Below, piece by piece: positions 54,019-63,215 of a DNA stretch of 64,000 bases; position 1 is the stretch's first letter; each line of letters opens with the position of its first letter. The stretch is from Chloracidobacterium sp. (GTDB lineage Bacteria > Acidobacteriota > Blastocatellia > Pyrinomonadales > Pyrinomonadaceae), in contig JADJWM010000017.1 in assembly GCA_016716365.1 (NCBI GenBank), forward strand, positions 124,001-188,000, in the 5' to 3' direction. Below the pieces are notes generated by a model, which had not been told where the DNA came from, did not search any database, and saw nothing but the letters and a program-made list of their open reading frames with translations. The translations under genes and the position numbers were made by a program.

Positions 54019-56025
54019 CTAGAGCGTGTGATAGCGTTGTTCGTACCTGCTCGACAGCCGAAGGCGCAGATCGCCGGTCAGGTCGTCGAGGGCGTCGGCG
54101 TATGGGTGATCGAAAGAGCCTTCCACTTCAGGCGGGCTTTCTGATCTGACGGCGCCTACTGTTAACGGTTTGAGCAGCCCCATCAACCTTTCGTCGGTGT
54201 AGACCCGATCTACCTCCCTCGAAATGAGTTCGGAAACGTCCTCCCGTACGGACTTGATCCCGGCACTTGCCGGCGAAGGCGGGGAAAGGGAGAAGGTGGG
54301 GTCGATATCTCCCAAATGCAGTTCACGCGGCGATCCTTTTTGCCTCGCGGCGAAGGATTCCGGCAGCACGGCCAGCGGTGGATACGCGGCCCTGATCGGC
54401 GGCGCGGTGTCGCTGATGATAAGCACTTCCGAATGGGCTGCTATCTGCCGGATCTCCGACGGCAGCATGAGAGAACGCTTCTGCTCGGCGTATCTCGTGT
54501 TGTCCGATCTTTTGCCCGGGAAATCCTGAAAGGTCTTCGAGAAGATCGTCGTCTCACCAAGCTGCTTCGAGGCGTACTCCGCCGTCACGTCGTCGAGGCC
54601 GGGCAGAAATATCTTGGTCATCACGGTACCCAGGATCGCGTTCGCTCGCTCCCGTCCGTACTGGTCGTACATCTGCGGCAAGTCCTGATATCCGAGGCCG
54701 AGGCCGACTCCGCGCCCGCGCCCGATACCGGAGATGCGTTTCACCTCCGCTACGTTGAGCTGATACGCCTCGTCTATGAGGACGAAACACGGGAACTCGG
54801 GCTCGTTGAGACCGTCGAGTCGCATCTCCATCACCGCCTGCCCGAGGAACGTCGCGATGAACTCCTTATATATATCCGCCGCCCCCTCGGAGACGACCAG
54901 GTAAACGGCTGTCCCGGGGCTACGAAGATCGGAAAAATCCACTTCTCTGCAGCCCGCATTTTTTTCCTCCGCGGTTCGCGGCATTGTCACCTTTCGCGCG
55001 GGCGCAAGAGTGAACGGCCGGAGCTTGTTGTACAGGCCGATGAGGATTGACCCGCGTGTTTGGATCGGTGCTTGCCGGAAAGCGAGGTACGCCTGCTTCG
55101 CATATATGCTCGGTGAGTTCTCCATCGCCTCCGCGAACGAGTCCTTCTCCTGCTCCCCGAGCGACAACAGAAAATCGGCCGCGAAGGCGGGGATCGCCTT
55201 CTCCCGGTACACTTCGGAGATGTGTAGGAGAATCGCAGTGAGTGCGATCTGTTCCGCATCGCCCCAGAACGGATCCGCGTTTGTCTTGCGGCGGCTTTCG
55301 ATCCCGATCATCATCCCGGCGACCTGGCAAGCGAAGGCGGGATCGTTCCGGCACTTCGGGATGAAGTTCCACCGATCGCTCTTCGACGGGTCGTTTAGGT
55401 CGAGGCGGAAAACCGTATTCGCGGCGCCCGCCGTTTGTGCGAAAAGTTCGCCTTTCGGGTCGTAAACGAGGCACGAAGACCGGCCGAGGATCGCCCGGAT
55501 CATCGCGATGAAGAACGTTTTCGATTTTCCGGAGCCGGTCGGCCCGAACATCACGAAATGCCGGAGCCACTGTGCCGGGGGCAGAAACACATCGCGGCCG
55601 CCGAACGCTTTCGCGACCGGCAAGGCGTTCGCGGGGGTCGGCAACCCTCGGATCCGGTTCATTAAACCGCAACGGATGAGGTCGGCAGCCTTAGCCCACC
55701 GAGCCGATCCGTGAGCCGTGCTCATCCGCCTGATGCGGTAATTCGACAGAAGCGAATAGGCGTCAACGCACCCGCCGCCGACGCAGCAAAGTGCCATCGC
55801 CCAGAAAACGAGGTTGACCAGACCCGGTTCCGAGAAAAGCCATCCGGCGAAGAGGCTTAGGACCGCACCGATCACCCCAAGCATGATGAAGAAGGCTCCC
55901 TTGCCGATGTCGCCCGCCCAGTGCCAGAACGCATTGTACGAAGGCAGGTACTGCTCGTTCGCCTTGCGTGGGATCCCGTATGCCGCATCCAACCTTTCTA
56001 TCCGCTCGCGGGAAAACATAATCAT
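54019..56025 (-). CDS. virD4: VirD4/TraG-family type IV coupling protein
   Basis: Inner-membrane ATPase that brings the relaxase-DNA complex to the secretion channel. The 668-residue protein has two N-terminal membrane helices (about 42-64 and 66-88), Walker A GPTGSGKS (161-168), SSCLVYDPKGELFAQTAG, a Walker B PCFVLIDEAYQL, and a conserved GLGYQDLPQMYDQYG motif. A start at 56025 or 56019 is possible; both lie next to the stop of the upstream gene. Confidence 0.93.
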   Translation of the reverse strand: MIMFSRERIERLDAAYGIPRKANEQYLPSYNAFWHWAGDIGKGAFFIMLGVIGAVLSLFAGWLFSEPGLVNLVFWAMALCCVGGGCVDAYSLLSNYRIRRMSTAHGSARWAKAADLIRCGLMNRIRGLPTPANALPVAKAFGGRDVFLPPAQWLRHFVMFGPTGSGKSKTFFIAMIRAILGRSSCLVYDPKGELFAQTAGAANTVFRLDLNDPSKSDRWNFIPKCRNDPAFACQVAGMMIGIESRRKTNADPFWGDAEQIALTAILLHISEVYREKAIPAFAADFLLSLGEQEKDSFAEAMENSPSIYAKQAYLAFRQAPIQTRGSILIGLYNKLRPFTLAPARKVTMPRTAEEKNAGCREVDFSDLRSPGTAVYLVVSEGAADIYKEFIATFLGQAVMEMRLDGLNEPEFPCFVLIDEAYQLNVAEVKRISGIGRGRGVGLGLGYQDLPQMYDQYGRERANAILGTVMTKIFLPGLDDVTAEYASKQLGETTIFSKTFQDFPGKRSDNTRYAEQKRSLMLPSEIRQIAAHSEVLIISDTAPPIRAAYPPLAVLPESFAARQKGSPRELHLGDIDPTFSLSPPSPASAGIKSVREDVSELISREVDRVYTDERLMGLLKPLTVGAVRSESPPEVEGSFDHPYADALDDLTGDLRLRLSSRYEQRYHTL

Positions 56026-56026
56026 T

Positions 56027-56815
56027 CTACGGGCGTTGCCCTGTCGCTCTGAGCACGTCACTTTGCTCGCGAAGTTCGCGCATCGCGGTTTCGTTCAGCG
56101 GCAACGCGTCCCCTCGCCACCGCCTGATCTTCCAGCCCGCGGAGCTCAACTGTTCATTGCTGCTGAACGGAACCGGTGTTTGCGCGGTGCTGGATGCCTC
56201 GAAATAAATCACGGAGTTCGCCTCGCTGACGGGAAGGGGAAATTTAAGCAGTATTGCGGGACCGACGCTCGGCGCTTTTGGCAGTGTCAGAATCTCGAAC
56301 GAAAGTGGAGCAGCGCGGTAACTGAATCGCAGTTCACTCAGGCTTGAACGAAACGAACCATCCTCGATTTCGATTCCGGGCGGAAAAAGTTTCCTTGCCA
56401 TCATCTCGCTAATCAGTTCGACGTAGGAGACGTTGGCTTTTCCAGTGGCCCCGTGCCTCGCAAACACCGCCAGGGAGACAGCCATCCCTACCGCCCCAGC
56501 CTCTCTGAGCCTGAGAGCCGTCTCGTAGGCGGTACCGGAAAGCGGTTCCCGGTGGGAGATCGGGCTTCCGGTGTCCGCATCCGGATTTTCCGATCCACCG
56601 TTTTCAACGAAGCGGAGCTGAGCGTGCTCCAGTCTGGACGGAGCGGTCAGCCTCACCGCGACGGTGATACCCGCCGTGAGTAGGATAAAAACAAACGCGC
56701 CGGACCGCGACGGGTCGATGAGCGAGCGCAATCGCGCAAATCTGCTCGGAGTAGGCTTCTCGCTCTTCACCGATTCGGATCGGGAATTTGCCTGTCCATT
56801 CTTCTCTTTCATCAT
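56027..56815 (-). CDS. Membrane-anchored protein between coupling protein and AAA ATPase
   Basis: A 262-residue protein with a basic cytoplasmic N-terminus, one membrane segment (SGAFVFILLTAGITVAVRL, about 38-56) and a periplasmic region with ALRLREAGAVGMAVSLAVFARHG and ELRFSYRAAPLSFEILTLP. No family recognised. ATG at 56815 overlaps the upstream stop (ATGATGA) and its end is 2 bases from the coupling-protein start, so it is part of the secretion operon. Confidence 0.68.
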   Translation of the reverse strand: MMKEKNGQANSRSESVKSEKPTPSRFARLRSLIDPSRSGAFVFILLTAGITVAVRLTAPSRLEHAQLRFVENGGSENPDADTGSPISHREPLSGTAYETALRLREAGAVGMAVSLAVFARHGATGKANVSYVELISEMMARKLFPPGIEIEDGSFRSSLSELRFSYRAAPLSFEILTLPKAPSVGPAILLKFPLPVSEANSVIYFEASSTAQTPVPFSSNEQLSSAGWKIRRWRGDALPLNETAMRELREQSDVLRATGQRP

Positions 56816-57903
56816 CGGCAACCCGCCCCAACCAACTGCGGCCATCGCCGCGCCCACGACTCATCCCATTCCGCAAGCCAGGCATCCACCACCGGATCGA
56901 ACGCGTTCGTCATCGCCAGCAAATAGTCCAGCTGCAAACCGAGCAGCTCGCGCGCCTCGCCGGTTTTCACGAAGTAGCAGAAAAATCGGCTGAGCGACCG
57001 CTCGTCGAGGCTCTCGACGGAATTCCTCACAAACGCACCGGCGACATCTATCGATTCCCGGATGCTCGGGTGATCCTCCATCCCCGCGATCCCCCGCACC
57101 GCGTCGAGCAGCTTCACCGACAAAGCGAGCTGAGCGGACGTGGCCGTTGGGGTCCGCGCCCGAAGGATCTCGAGCTCCTTTTCGACGGTCGGGTTCGCGA
57201 ACCGGCTGTAAATGTGCCGCGATATGAAAGGGCCGCTCAGTTTGTGGCGCAGATCGTTCGAGGTCGTAATCACGATCGGCCGGGATGCCCAGTCGCTAAC
57301 CCCGATGCAGCCACCCTCATATCGAGGGACGTATATGAGTCCGCGTTCGAGCGGCATCAAAAGCGAATCCTCGATGCTCGCACCGAACTTGTCGCTCTCA
57401 TCGAGCAGGAGCACGGGCGGAGCCGTCCGCGGTTTCGCATCGGCCGCTTTCGCGGCCAGATCGTACGCCAGACCGACCTCGCCGAGGATGAGGAACTGCC
57501 TCTGCCATTTCATCCGGCGCGCGTTTTCCATCGCGTTCGTTTTCTCGCTTGCCGGAAGCCCCTTGGCAAGCAGTACAACCTCACGCATCCATGCCTCCTG
57601 CTCTTCGCGGTCCCAGTCGTAAAGGATCTCCTCCTGCCGGAGCCCGTCGCGCCCCGCGACCACGCAGATCGTGAGGTTGCACGCCGCGGCGAGAGCCTCC
57701 GGGAACGCCGTCTTGCCGCTCCCGCGCGTCCCGGATATCAGCCATGCACGGCCCGACTTCAGGCTCTCGCAAAAATCCCCGAACACTTCCTCCGCCGGAA
57801 CATAACCGGTGTCGCAGAGGAGACTGTACAGGTCGCCCTCACCCCCCTCCTTCAAAAGAACGCGCGGGTCGATCTGCGGGCGGTCCGGATCGTGCGGGAT
57901 CAT
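56812..57903 (-). CDS. MoxR-like AAA+ ATPase of the secretion operon
   Basis: A 363-residue ATPase. Walker A is ISGTRGSGKTAF, Walker B PPVLLLDESDKFGASIEDSLLMPLE, sensor 1 PIVITTSNDLRH and a candidate Arg finger FISRHIYSRF. This is the MoxR/DynC-type arrangement rather than VirB11. The ATG at 57903 overlaps the VirB10 stop (ATGA); a longer frame to 58179 runs through virB10 and lacks support. It may remodel a secretion component or take over a VirB11-like role, since no VirB11 is seen in the window. Confidence 0.82.
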   Translation of the reverse strand: MIPHDPDRPQIDPRVLLKEGGEGDLYSLLCDTGYVPAEEVFGDFCESLKSGRAWLISGTRGSGKTAFPEALAAACNLTICVVAGRDGLRQEEILYDWDREEQEAWMREVVLLAKGLPASEKTNAMENARRMKWQRQFLILGEVGLAYDLAAKAADAKPRTAPPVLLLDESDKFGASIEDSLLMPLERGLIYVPRYEGGCIGVSDWASRPIVITTSNDLRHKLSGPFISRHIYSRFANPTVEKELEILRARTPTATSAQLALSVKLLDAVRGIAGMEDHPSIRESIDVAGAFVRNSVESLDERSLSRFFCYFVKTGEARELLGLQLDYLLAMTNAFDPVVDAWLAEWDESWARRWPQLVGAGCR

Positions 57904-59261
57904 TCCTTTGTCGCCTCCTGAATCGGTTTGCGGCCGGCTAATGTGGAACTCTCCGGCAGGCCGGTGACCAGAACGTAGCCGTTTGACCCGGCGGCGACCT
58001 CCAGGAAGGTGTCTTCGCGTTTGTTCTTCAGGATCGCCCCCGACAGGTCCTCGGTCATCGACTCCGTTCCCCGTCGCAGCGGTTCGGAAAGGATAACGGT
58101 GCCGCCGGCCCTGATCGCGCCGATCGAGCCGAGAACGGACCCCGCCGTCTCCTTCATCCCTCGGAAGAAGCTTGCCCACTGCGATGTGAGATTTCGTCGC
58201 TTTCCCTCGATGCCGGACGCGCCGTCGCGACCGAGAAGCTCCCCGTTGAATCTGACAAGCTCGCCGGATACGGGGTCGATGAATCCGACGATATCCACGA
58301 AGGCCCGAACGGACTCGCCCGCACGAACATTTCCCACGATCATCGTCCCGGCCGGATAGGCGTACCCCTTCCCTTCGACGGCGCGGGTCAGCTCCATCCG
58401 CACGAAGCCGCCCGAGTTGCGCAGCGTGTAGAGGGAGCCGACGAGGCGGACGGGCAGCAATGTTCCGAACGGTATGTGGTTTTGCAGTACGGCTTTTGGT
58501 GACACCGTATCGGTGGCCGCGGCGCCTTCGATGGGTTTGCGGATCTCCGCTTGGGGATCGGTCTTTCTAAATACACCGAAGAAGAGGGATCGGCCACGAG
58601 CGCCATCCGGGTCGGATTCATTCGACACATTGTCAGGCGTCCGACTGTCCGCAGCACTCGTTTGTTGAAGATGGGATAAACCAGGCTTATCAGTCGAGCT
58701 TTGCGGCGGCGTTGTCACCGGGTATGAGGCTACTTCGGCGGGGCGCACCCCGCTGTCTTGACTGCCCGCTCTCAACCCAGGCAAAACATCGCCGGCATCC
58801 GCCTTCGGATCCAACGGCCCAGTCTGTGCGTTTTCATCCAGAACGATCGGGGTATCCAGCTGCGTACGGGCCGCGGAGGTCGATGAAGCCGGTGCGATCA
58901 TGCTGAGCGCCATCTTTAGCTTTTCGTCCTCGGTCGCAGGCGGAGCGGCTTGAGCATTCTTTTGCCCGCTTCGGTTCACCGCTTCCGGCTTGGGTGAGGA
59001 GAACCATCCCATGCCGAAGAACCAAGCTACGCCGACGACGAGGAGGCAGAGAAAACCCCCGAAACCCGCGACCGTCTTGAGAACTTTCCACCGGCGCTTC
59101 GTTTGTGGGGCCGCAGGTTCATCAATCTGGGCGGTCTCGTCCTCCTCCGCAGTTTCGATTTCGTCGGATGCTTTGTGCAATAGTTTCTCCCTCGCGTCAT
59201 CGTCCTCGAAACCGGGAAGCGCCGAGGGTATCTCAACCGGATCGGGTGTTGCTTTATCCAT
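57900..59261 (-). CDS. virB10: VirB10/TrbI-like type IV secretion channel protein
   Basis: Inner-to-outer membrane scaffold of the core complex. The 453-residue protein has a cytoplasmic N-terminus, one membrane helix (about 65-88, GFGGFLCLLVVGVAWFFGMGW), a long Pro/Ser/Asp-rich linker and the C-terminal beta domain (IPFGTLLPVRLVGSLYTLRNSGGFVRMELTR, YAYPAGTMIVGNVRAGESVRAFVDI). Downstream gene starts overlap its stop. Confidence 0.87.
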   Translation of the reverse strand: MDKATPDPVEIPSALPGFEDDDAREKLLHKASDEIETAEEDETAQIDEPAAPQTKRRWKVLKTVAGFGGFLCLLVVGVAWFFGMGWFSSPKPEAVNRSGQKNAQAAPPATEDEKLKMALSMIAPASSTSAARTQLDTPIVLDENAQTGPLDPKADAGDVLPGLRAGSQDSGVRPAEVASYPVTTPPQSSTDKPGLSHLQQTSAADSRTPDNVSNESDPDGARGRSLFFGVFRKTDPQAEIRKPIEGAAATDTVSPKAVLQNHIPFGTLLPVRLVGSLYTLRNSGGFVRMELTRAVEGKGYAYPAGTMIVGNVRAGESVRAFVDIVGFIDPVSGELVRFNGELLGRDGASGIEGKRRNLTSQWASFFRGMKETAGSVLGSIGAIRAGGTVILSEPLRRGTESMTEDLSGAILKNKREDTFLEVAAGSNGYVLVTGLPESSTLAGRKPIQEATKE

Positions 59262-59272
59262 CTCTTCGCTCC

Positions 59273-60553
59273 TTAGTTCTTTCGATCCCCGATGTTCCAG
59301 GTAATCGGTGCGTCGGCGGCTTCGCGATGCGCGACGAGGACGCGGATGTTTTGATTGATCCCGAGGATGGGGGCTTTGTAGACGAGTGCGTAGTAAGCGA
59401 TCGAACCGGCCTGCACGAGCCCTTCAAGCGTGGTCGACTCCACGTATTGAGGATCGATCCGGGTGGTCTGAATGCCGTTCCCGCCGCTGTCGCTCGTCTG
59501 CACCTGAAGCTCGGGCGAACCGGGCACGAGTCGCAGATTGGCCGTGGTGACGTTCCGCACGCCGACCACCACGAGTCGCGTTTCCGGATCGAGTTCCGTG
59601 ACGCGCGATACGGCGAGCTCAAGACCGTGGTCGGGTTTGGACCACGGCGCGAGATGTTTGAGGGGCTCTTTGATACTTTCCGCGAGTCTCTTGTTCGCAA
59701 GGGCCGAGATCTCCACTTCCGTCCTTCTCTTGTCCGCCCCCTTGACGCGAACCGGTTTCGAACCCGGGACATCCGCGTACACGGAACTAATCGAAGGGCC
59801 GTTTTCAGGTTGCGTTCCGACCGGGGACGGCTCCAATTGAGGAACGCCGGAGACGAGCTTCGAGACCGCCCGCGAGTTCATCGGAACCGGCGAACCTCCC
59901 TCGCCCCCGAGATCATAAGCCAGGCCCGCTGTGCGCCGGGCCGAAATCACCGCATCGCGGTCGTATGTGACGACGCAGCGGTGCGCGTTCTTCCTGAGTT
60001 CCGCGACGGGGATCAACTCAAGAATCAGAACCAGCCCCGACCGCATCTGGAGGCTGATCGCGCTCGCGGCCCCGCCATCACGCGACGGCAGGAACGATTC
60101 GCCCGGGTAGATCGTGATCGACCGGTCCGTCTCCTTCGTCGGCGAATGAAAAACGGAAGCGAGCTTCGGGTTCCCTTCGTGGATGTAGTAGATGCCGTCC
60201 GAGGCCGGAAACTCCACGATCGAGACCGCGTTCTGTGCGAGACCGAGCCGTATCACGGTCGGTTGCTTGGGGTTGACCGTCACCCTGGCCTCGCCGGAAA
60301 GGTAATCCGGTTCCGCCAGATTGACGACCGAGACCGGTGGCGCCTGCGTTGGTGCTGGTGACCTTGCGGGCGATGCGGCCCCCGCAGCCGCCGCGGGGAT
60401 CACCTTTTGACCCCGTTTCTTGACCAGCTTCGACCCGATAGGTCGCAACTGTGCCTGTGCTTCCATTTCGGAAGATCCGAGTAGGATCGCTGCCGCCAGG
60501 AAGACGGCAAGAGCGAGCTTCGATACTTGAACGTTCATAAGATTGATAGGCAT
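59273..60553 (-). CDS. virB9: VirB9/TrbG-like outer-membrane channel protein
   Basis: A 426-residue exported protein. A signal peptide (LALAVFLAAAILLGSSEMEAQAQ) and Ala/Pro-rich linker precede a beta-rich domain (PTVIRLGLAQNAVSIVEFPASDGIYYIHEG, SITIYPGESFLPSRDGGAASAISLQM, LVLILELIPVAE), consistent with the VirB9 N-terminal domain; the C-terminal half is longer than usual. The start could also be the GTG at 60574. Position between virB8 and virB10 supports the call more than sequence alone. Confidence 0.75.
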   Translation of the reverse strand: MPINLMNVQVSKLALAVFLAAAILLGSSEMEAQAQLRPIGSKLVKKRGQKVIPAAAAGAASPARSPAPTQAPPVSVVNLAEPDYLSGEARVTVNPKQPTVIRLGLAQNAVSIVEFPASDGIYYIHEGNPKLASVFHSPTKETDRSITIYPGESFLPSRDGGAASAISLQMRSGLVLILELIPVAELRKNAHRCVVTYDRDAVISARRTAGLAYDLGGEGGSPVPMNSRAVSKLVSGVPQLEPSPVGTQPENGPSISSVYADVPGSKPVRVKGADKRRTEVEISALANKRLAESIKEPLKHLAPWSKPDHGLELAVSRVTELDPETRLVVVGVRNVTTANLRLVPGSPELQVQTSDSGGNGIQTTRIDPQYVESTTLEGLVQAGSIAYYALVYKAPILGINQNIRVLVAHREAADAPITWNIGDRKN

Positions 60554-60570
60554 TGTTTCTTCGGATAGGT

Positions 60571-61374
60571 TCACTGTTCGCGAACCGGGTTCGTTTGTGG
60601 ATCGGCCACCGTACCCTGCTCGGCAGCATCGGCGATAAGGGTCACGGGAGAGACGGATTTGCCGTTCACGGGCTCGACCCTGAACCGCAGGATCGTGAAC
60701 CCCGTGCGCAGGTTGTTATCGTTTCTCACCGGGGAGAAGGGGCTGTCCTTGAGGAGCAGCTTGGCCTTGAGCTGGACGGATTCCTCGACGTCCTGCCCGG
60801 CGGCTTTGCGGCGGATCTTCCGGACCCCGATCGCACGGAGAACGTATGGGTCGTTCTCGTCGACGGTCAGGTCCTGAAGCTCCCACGAAGAGTTGACGCT
60901 CTCAGCTTTCTCCGCCGCCAAGACGCCGTTCTGCTTCAGGCGCGTCGCCATCGCGATCGACAGATCTGGGTCCAGCATCCGCAGCAGCTTGTTCACCTGG
61001 CTTTCCCGCGTCGATTGCTCGACCTGATAAAGGGCGGTGAGAAATTCCTTGACCAGGTATTTCTTATCCGTGGCGGTGGGGGTATCCGGCGAGATAGCGA
61101 CCGTCTCCGTAGAGCCGTAGTCGCGGTTGTTCAGTTCCACGACCCGGCCCAACGATCGATCGACGACGATTCTGTCGGCTTTTCTCAGCGAGAGGTACAA
61201 ATTGATCCCGACGCTGAGGGCGAGAACGATGAGAAGCACCCAGACCGCCTTGAACAGCGAGGAGATCGTGACGATGTCCTCTGGGTCGCGGGTCAGATAG
61301 AGCGGTGCATCCGCAGGTGATATTGGTTCTTCTGCACACTCGGATGTTCCTGATTTTGAAGTTGTTTCTTTCAT
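60571..61374 (-). CDS. virB8: VirB8/TrbF-like assembly protein
   Basis: A 267-residue bitopic inner-membrane protein. A cytoplasmic N-terminus ends in a membrane helix (about 42-62, FKAVWVLLIVLALSVGINLYL); the periplasmic domain has KKYLVKEFLTALYQVEQSTRESQVNKLLRMLDPDLS and SSWELQDLTVDENDPYVLRAIGVRKI, as in the VirB8 NTF2-like fold. The ATG at 61374 removes about 90 unsupported upstream residues. The next gene starts 17 bases after its stop. Confidence 0.78.
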   Translation of the reverse strand: MKETTSKSGTSECAEEPISPADAPLYLTRDPEDIVTISSLFKAVWVLLIVLALSVGINLYLSLRKADRIVVDRSLGRVVELNNRDYGSTETVAISPDTPTATDKKYLVKEFLTALYQVEQSTRESQVNKLLRMLDPDLSIAMATRLKQNGVLAAEKAESVNSSWELQDLTVDENDPYVLRAIGVRKIRRKAAGQDVEESVQLKAKLLLKDSPFSPVRNDNNLRTGFTILRFRVEPVNGKSVSPVTLIADAAEQGTVADPQTNPVREQ

Positions 61375-61534
61375 CGTTTTCGATGGCGGTCTTTCCCGCC
61401 GGATGCGAGCCAGTTCGCAAAATGGGTGCCAGAGCGGAATTGGCCGGTTGTTCTTTCCCAAGCCCTGTGTCGGGCGGATTTTGGAGCGATCCCGAACCGG
61501 GTGGTGCGGCTCGGGGCTGCAGAAATGAACCGAT

Positions 61535-62395
61535 CTAGCGCTTCGCCCGCGGAATGCCCGCGAACGTCGTGCGGGCGCTCCGAGCCGGCAATCCGAGAAC
61601 GTCGGGGGAGATGATGACCGGCCCCTCACGCTCCAAGCGCGATGCACCGCGATTCTCGTTAACCTCGTAACGGCTTCCGGTGCGCGGATCGTAGAGCACG
61701 ACCATCGTGAAATTCTTCGGCAGGCTTTTCTTCTCAGTAGATTCCGATTCTGAGATAGCGATCGGCGACTCTAAATCGGGCGATGGGCCTTTCCTAACTT
61801 TCGGAAACTTGCCGTTGGCCTCAAGCCAGCGGTAGATCCTCTTCCCGTTCGCTACATAGCCGATCGTCTCCCGGTAAGGGGGTATTCCGTTCGCCGTGCG
61901 GCGCCCGGCCGGGTTGATCCGCCTTCCCCCGGTGGATAGTGTCCTCCCGCGAAGATAAGCGAGCACCGTTCCCTCGCCGGCGTTGTACGCGGCTAGGATG
62001 GACTCGACCCGGCCGGCGAAAAGTTTGCCTAAGTACTTCACGTACCGGGCAGCCGCGTGGATCGACGACGTGGGCTCGTACGGATCGGCGAGGCCGAACC
62101 TTGCGGCGGTCGCGGGTATGAACTGCATCAGCCCCCGTGCGTCTTTCGGGCTCGTCAGCCAAGGGCGGAAACGGGTCTCGTTGTATCCAATTACCCAGAG
62201 GATGCGCGGGTCAACGCCGTGCTCGCGCGCCGCGTCCGCGATCGTCCGCTCGAAAAGCCGCGACCGCGAAAGCACGTCCATTCGGGAAAGGGCGGTCCGC
62301 GTGATCATCCGCCTCGTCTGTGATGGAACCGGTGCCGGGAAAGCAAAGATAACCGCAAGGAAAAATGCAGCGACGATCAAAGTTCGTTTTCGCAT
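61535..62395 (-). CDS. virB1: VirB1-like lytic transglycosylase
   Basis: Opens peptidoglycan for assembly of the secretion machine. The 286-residue protein has a signal peptide (TLIVAAFFLAVIFAFPAPVPSQ) and an SLT domain with catalytic Glu73 in GYNETRFRPWLTSPKDARGLMQFIPATA and the YNAGEG motif; PPYRETIGYV follows. A basic C-terminal tail (VVLYDPRTGSRYEVNENRG) is extra. ATG at 62395 chosen for the signal peptide. It is divergent from virB2. Confidence 0.9.
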   Translation of the reverse strand: MRKRTLIVAAFFLAVIFAFPAPVPSQTRRMITRTALSRMDVLSRSRLFERTIADAAREHGVDPRILWVIGYNETRFRPWLTSPKDARGLMQFIPATAARFGLADPYEPTSSIHAAARYVKYLGKLFAGRVESILAAYNAGEGTVLAYLRGRTLSTGGRRINPAGRRTANGIPPYRETIGYVANGKRIYRWLEANGKFPKVRKGPSPDLESPIAISESESTEKKSLPKNFTMVVLYDPRTGSRYEVNENRGASRLEREGPVIISPDVLGLPARSARTTFAGIPRAKR

Positions 62396-62530
62396 GACCG
62401 GGCCGCTTCGCAACCGACGTGCCAACCACCCCGCACGCGAGCGGCACGAGCGTTGCACAGCGTGCAAAATCGTCGACGCTTTTCCGCTGCTCGCGAGGCG
62501 TCACGAAAAACTTACCCAGCGAGGACAAGA

Positions 62531-62872
62531 ATGAAAAAACTGCGCGAAACAATACGGCACGCCACCAGATCGTTAGCTCCGATCATGGCGGTTCTGATTT
62601 TCACGAACATCCTGCTCGCCCAAGGTCCGATCTTCACCGGCGACGCGAGCAATCTTTCCAACATCATCCGCGAGTCCCTGAAGCTCATGGCGATCATCCT
62701 GTTCTGTCTCGGGGCGGTGGGGATCGCGTGGGCGATCTACAACAAGCTCACCGGCAAGGAATGGGGCAACCAGGCTTTCGGCTCGATCCTGTCGTTCGCG
62801 TTCGGGACCATCGTGGCGGTGTTTTGGCAGCTCGCACAGGGGCGTGCGGTCGGCGTCGATACGAACTTTTAG
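62531..62872 (+). CDS. virB2: VirB2/TrbC-like pilin
   Basis: A 113-residue pilin precursor. A signal segment (SLAPIMAVLIFTNILLAQG) is followed by two membrane helices (LKLMAIILFCLGAVGIAWAIYNKL and FGSILSFAFGTIVAVFWQLA) joined by a short GKEWGNQ loop, the standard VirB2/TrbC layout. The ATG at 62531 is preceded by GAGGACAAG. virB3 follows 10 bases later. Confidence 0.85.
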   Translation: MKKLRETIRHATRSLAPIMAVLIFTNILLAQGPIFTGDASNLSNIIRESLKLMAIILFCLGAVGIAWAIYNKLTGKEWGNQAFGSILSFAFGTIVAVFWQLAQGRAVGVDTNF

Positions 62873-62882
62873 GAGGGGGCAA

Positions 62883-63209
62883 ATGAGACGACGAGCTACG
62901 CGGCCGAACGTGTTCCGCGGATTGAAAAGATTCGGGGTTTACTCGACCGACTGGAAGTACATACTCGTGCCGACCGCGGCAGCGTACCTGACCCCATTTC
63001 TGTTCGGCCTTTGGTTCGGCTACGTGCCGCTTGGTTTCCCCCTTGGCTTATTTACGTTCCTTGTACTGCTCGGAACTTTCAATTACCTCCGCCTGAGCAA
63101 ACCGGAATGCTGGCTCTCCCAAAGATTCGATGCCATTGCGGACCGATGGGCACCGTTTCGGCCTCCCCTCAATTCCGAACTAGATAAAGCGGATTGGATC
63201 AGAAATTAA
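62883..63209 (+). CDS. virB3: VirB3/TrbD-like protein
   Basis: A 108-residue inner-membrane protein with two close membrane segments (ILVPTAAAYLTPFLFGLWFG and LGFPLGLFTFLVLLGTFNYL) after a basic N-terminus. Length, position between pilin and VirB4, and the AGGAGGGGGC ribosome site support it; sequence identity in this family is low. Confidence 0.75.
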   Translation: MRRRATRPNVFRGLKRFGVYSTDWKYILVPTAAAYLTPFLFGLWFGYVPLGFPLGLFTFLVLLGTFNYLRLSKPECWLSQRFDAIADRWAPFRPPLNSELDKADWIRN

Positions 63210-63215
63210 ATCAAA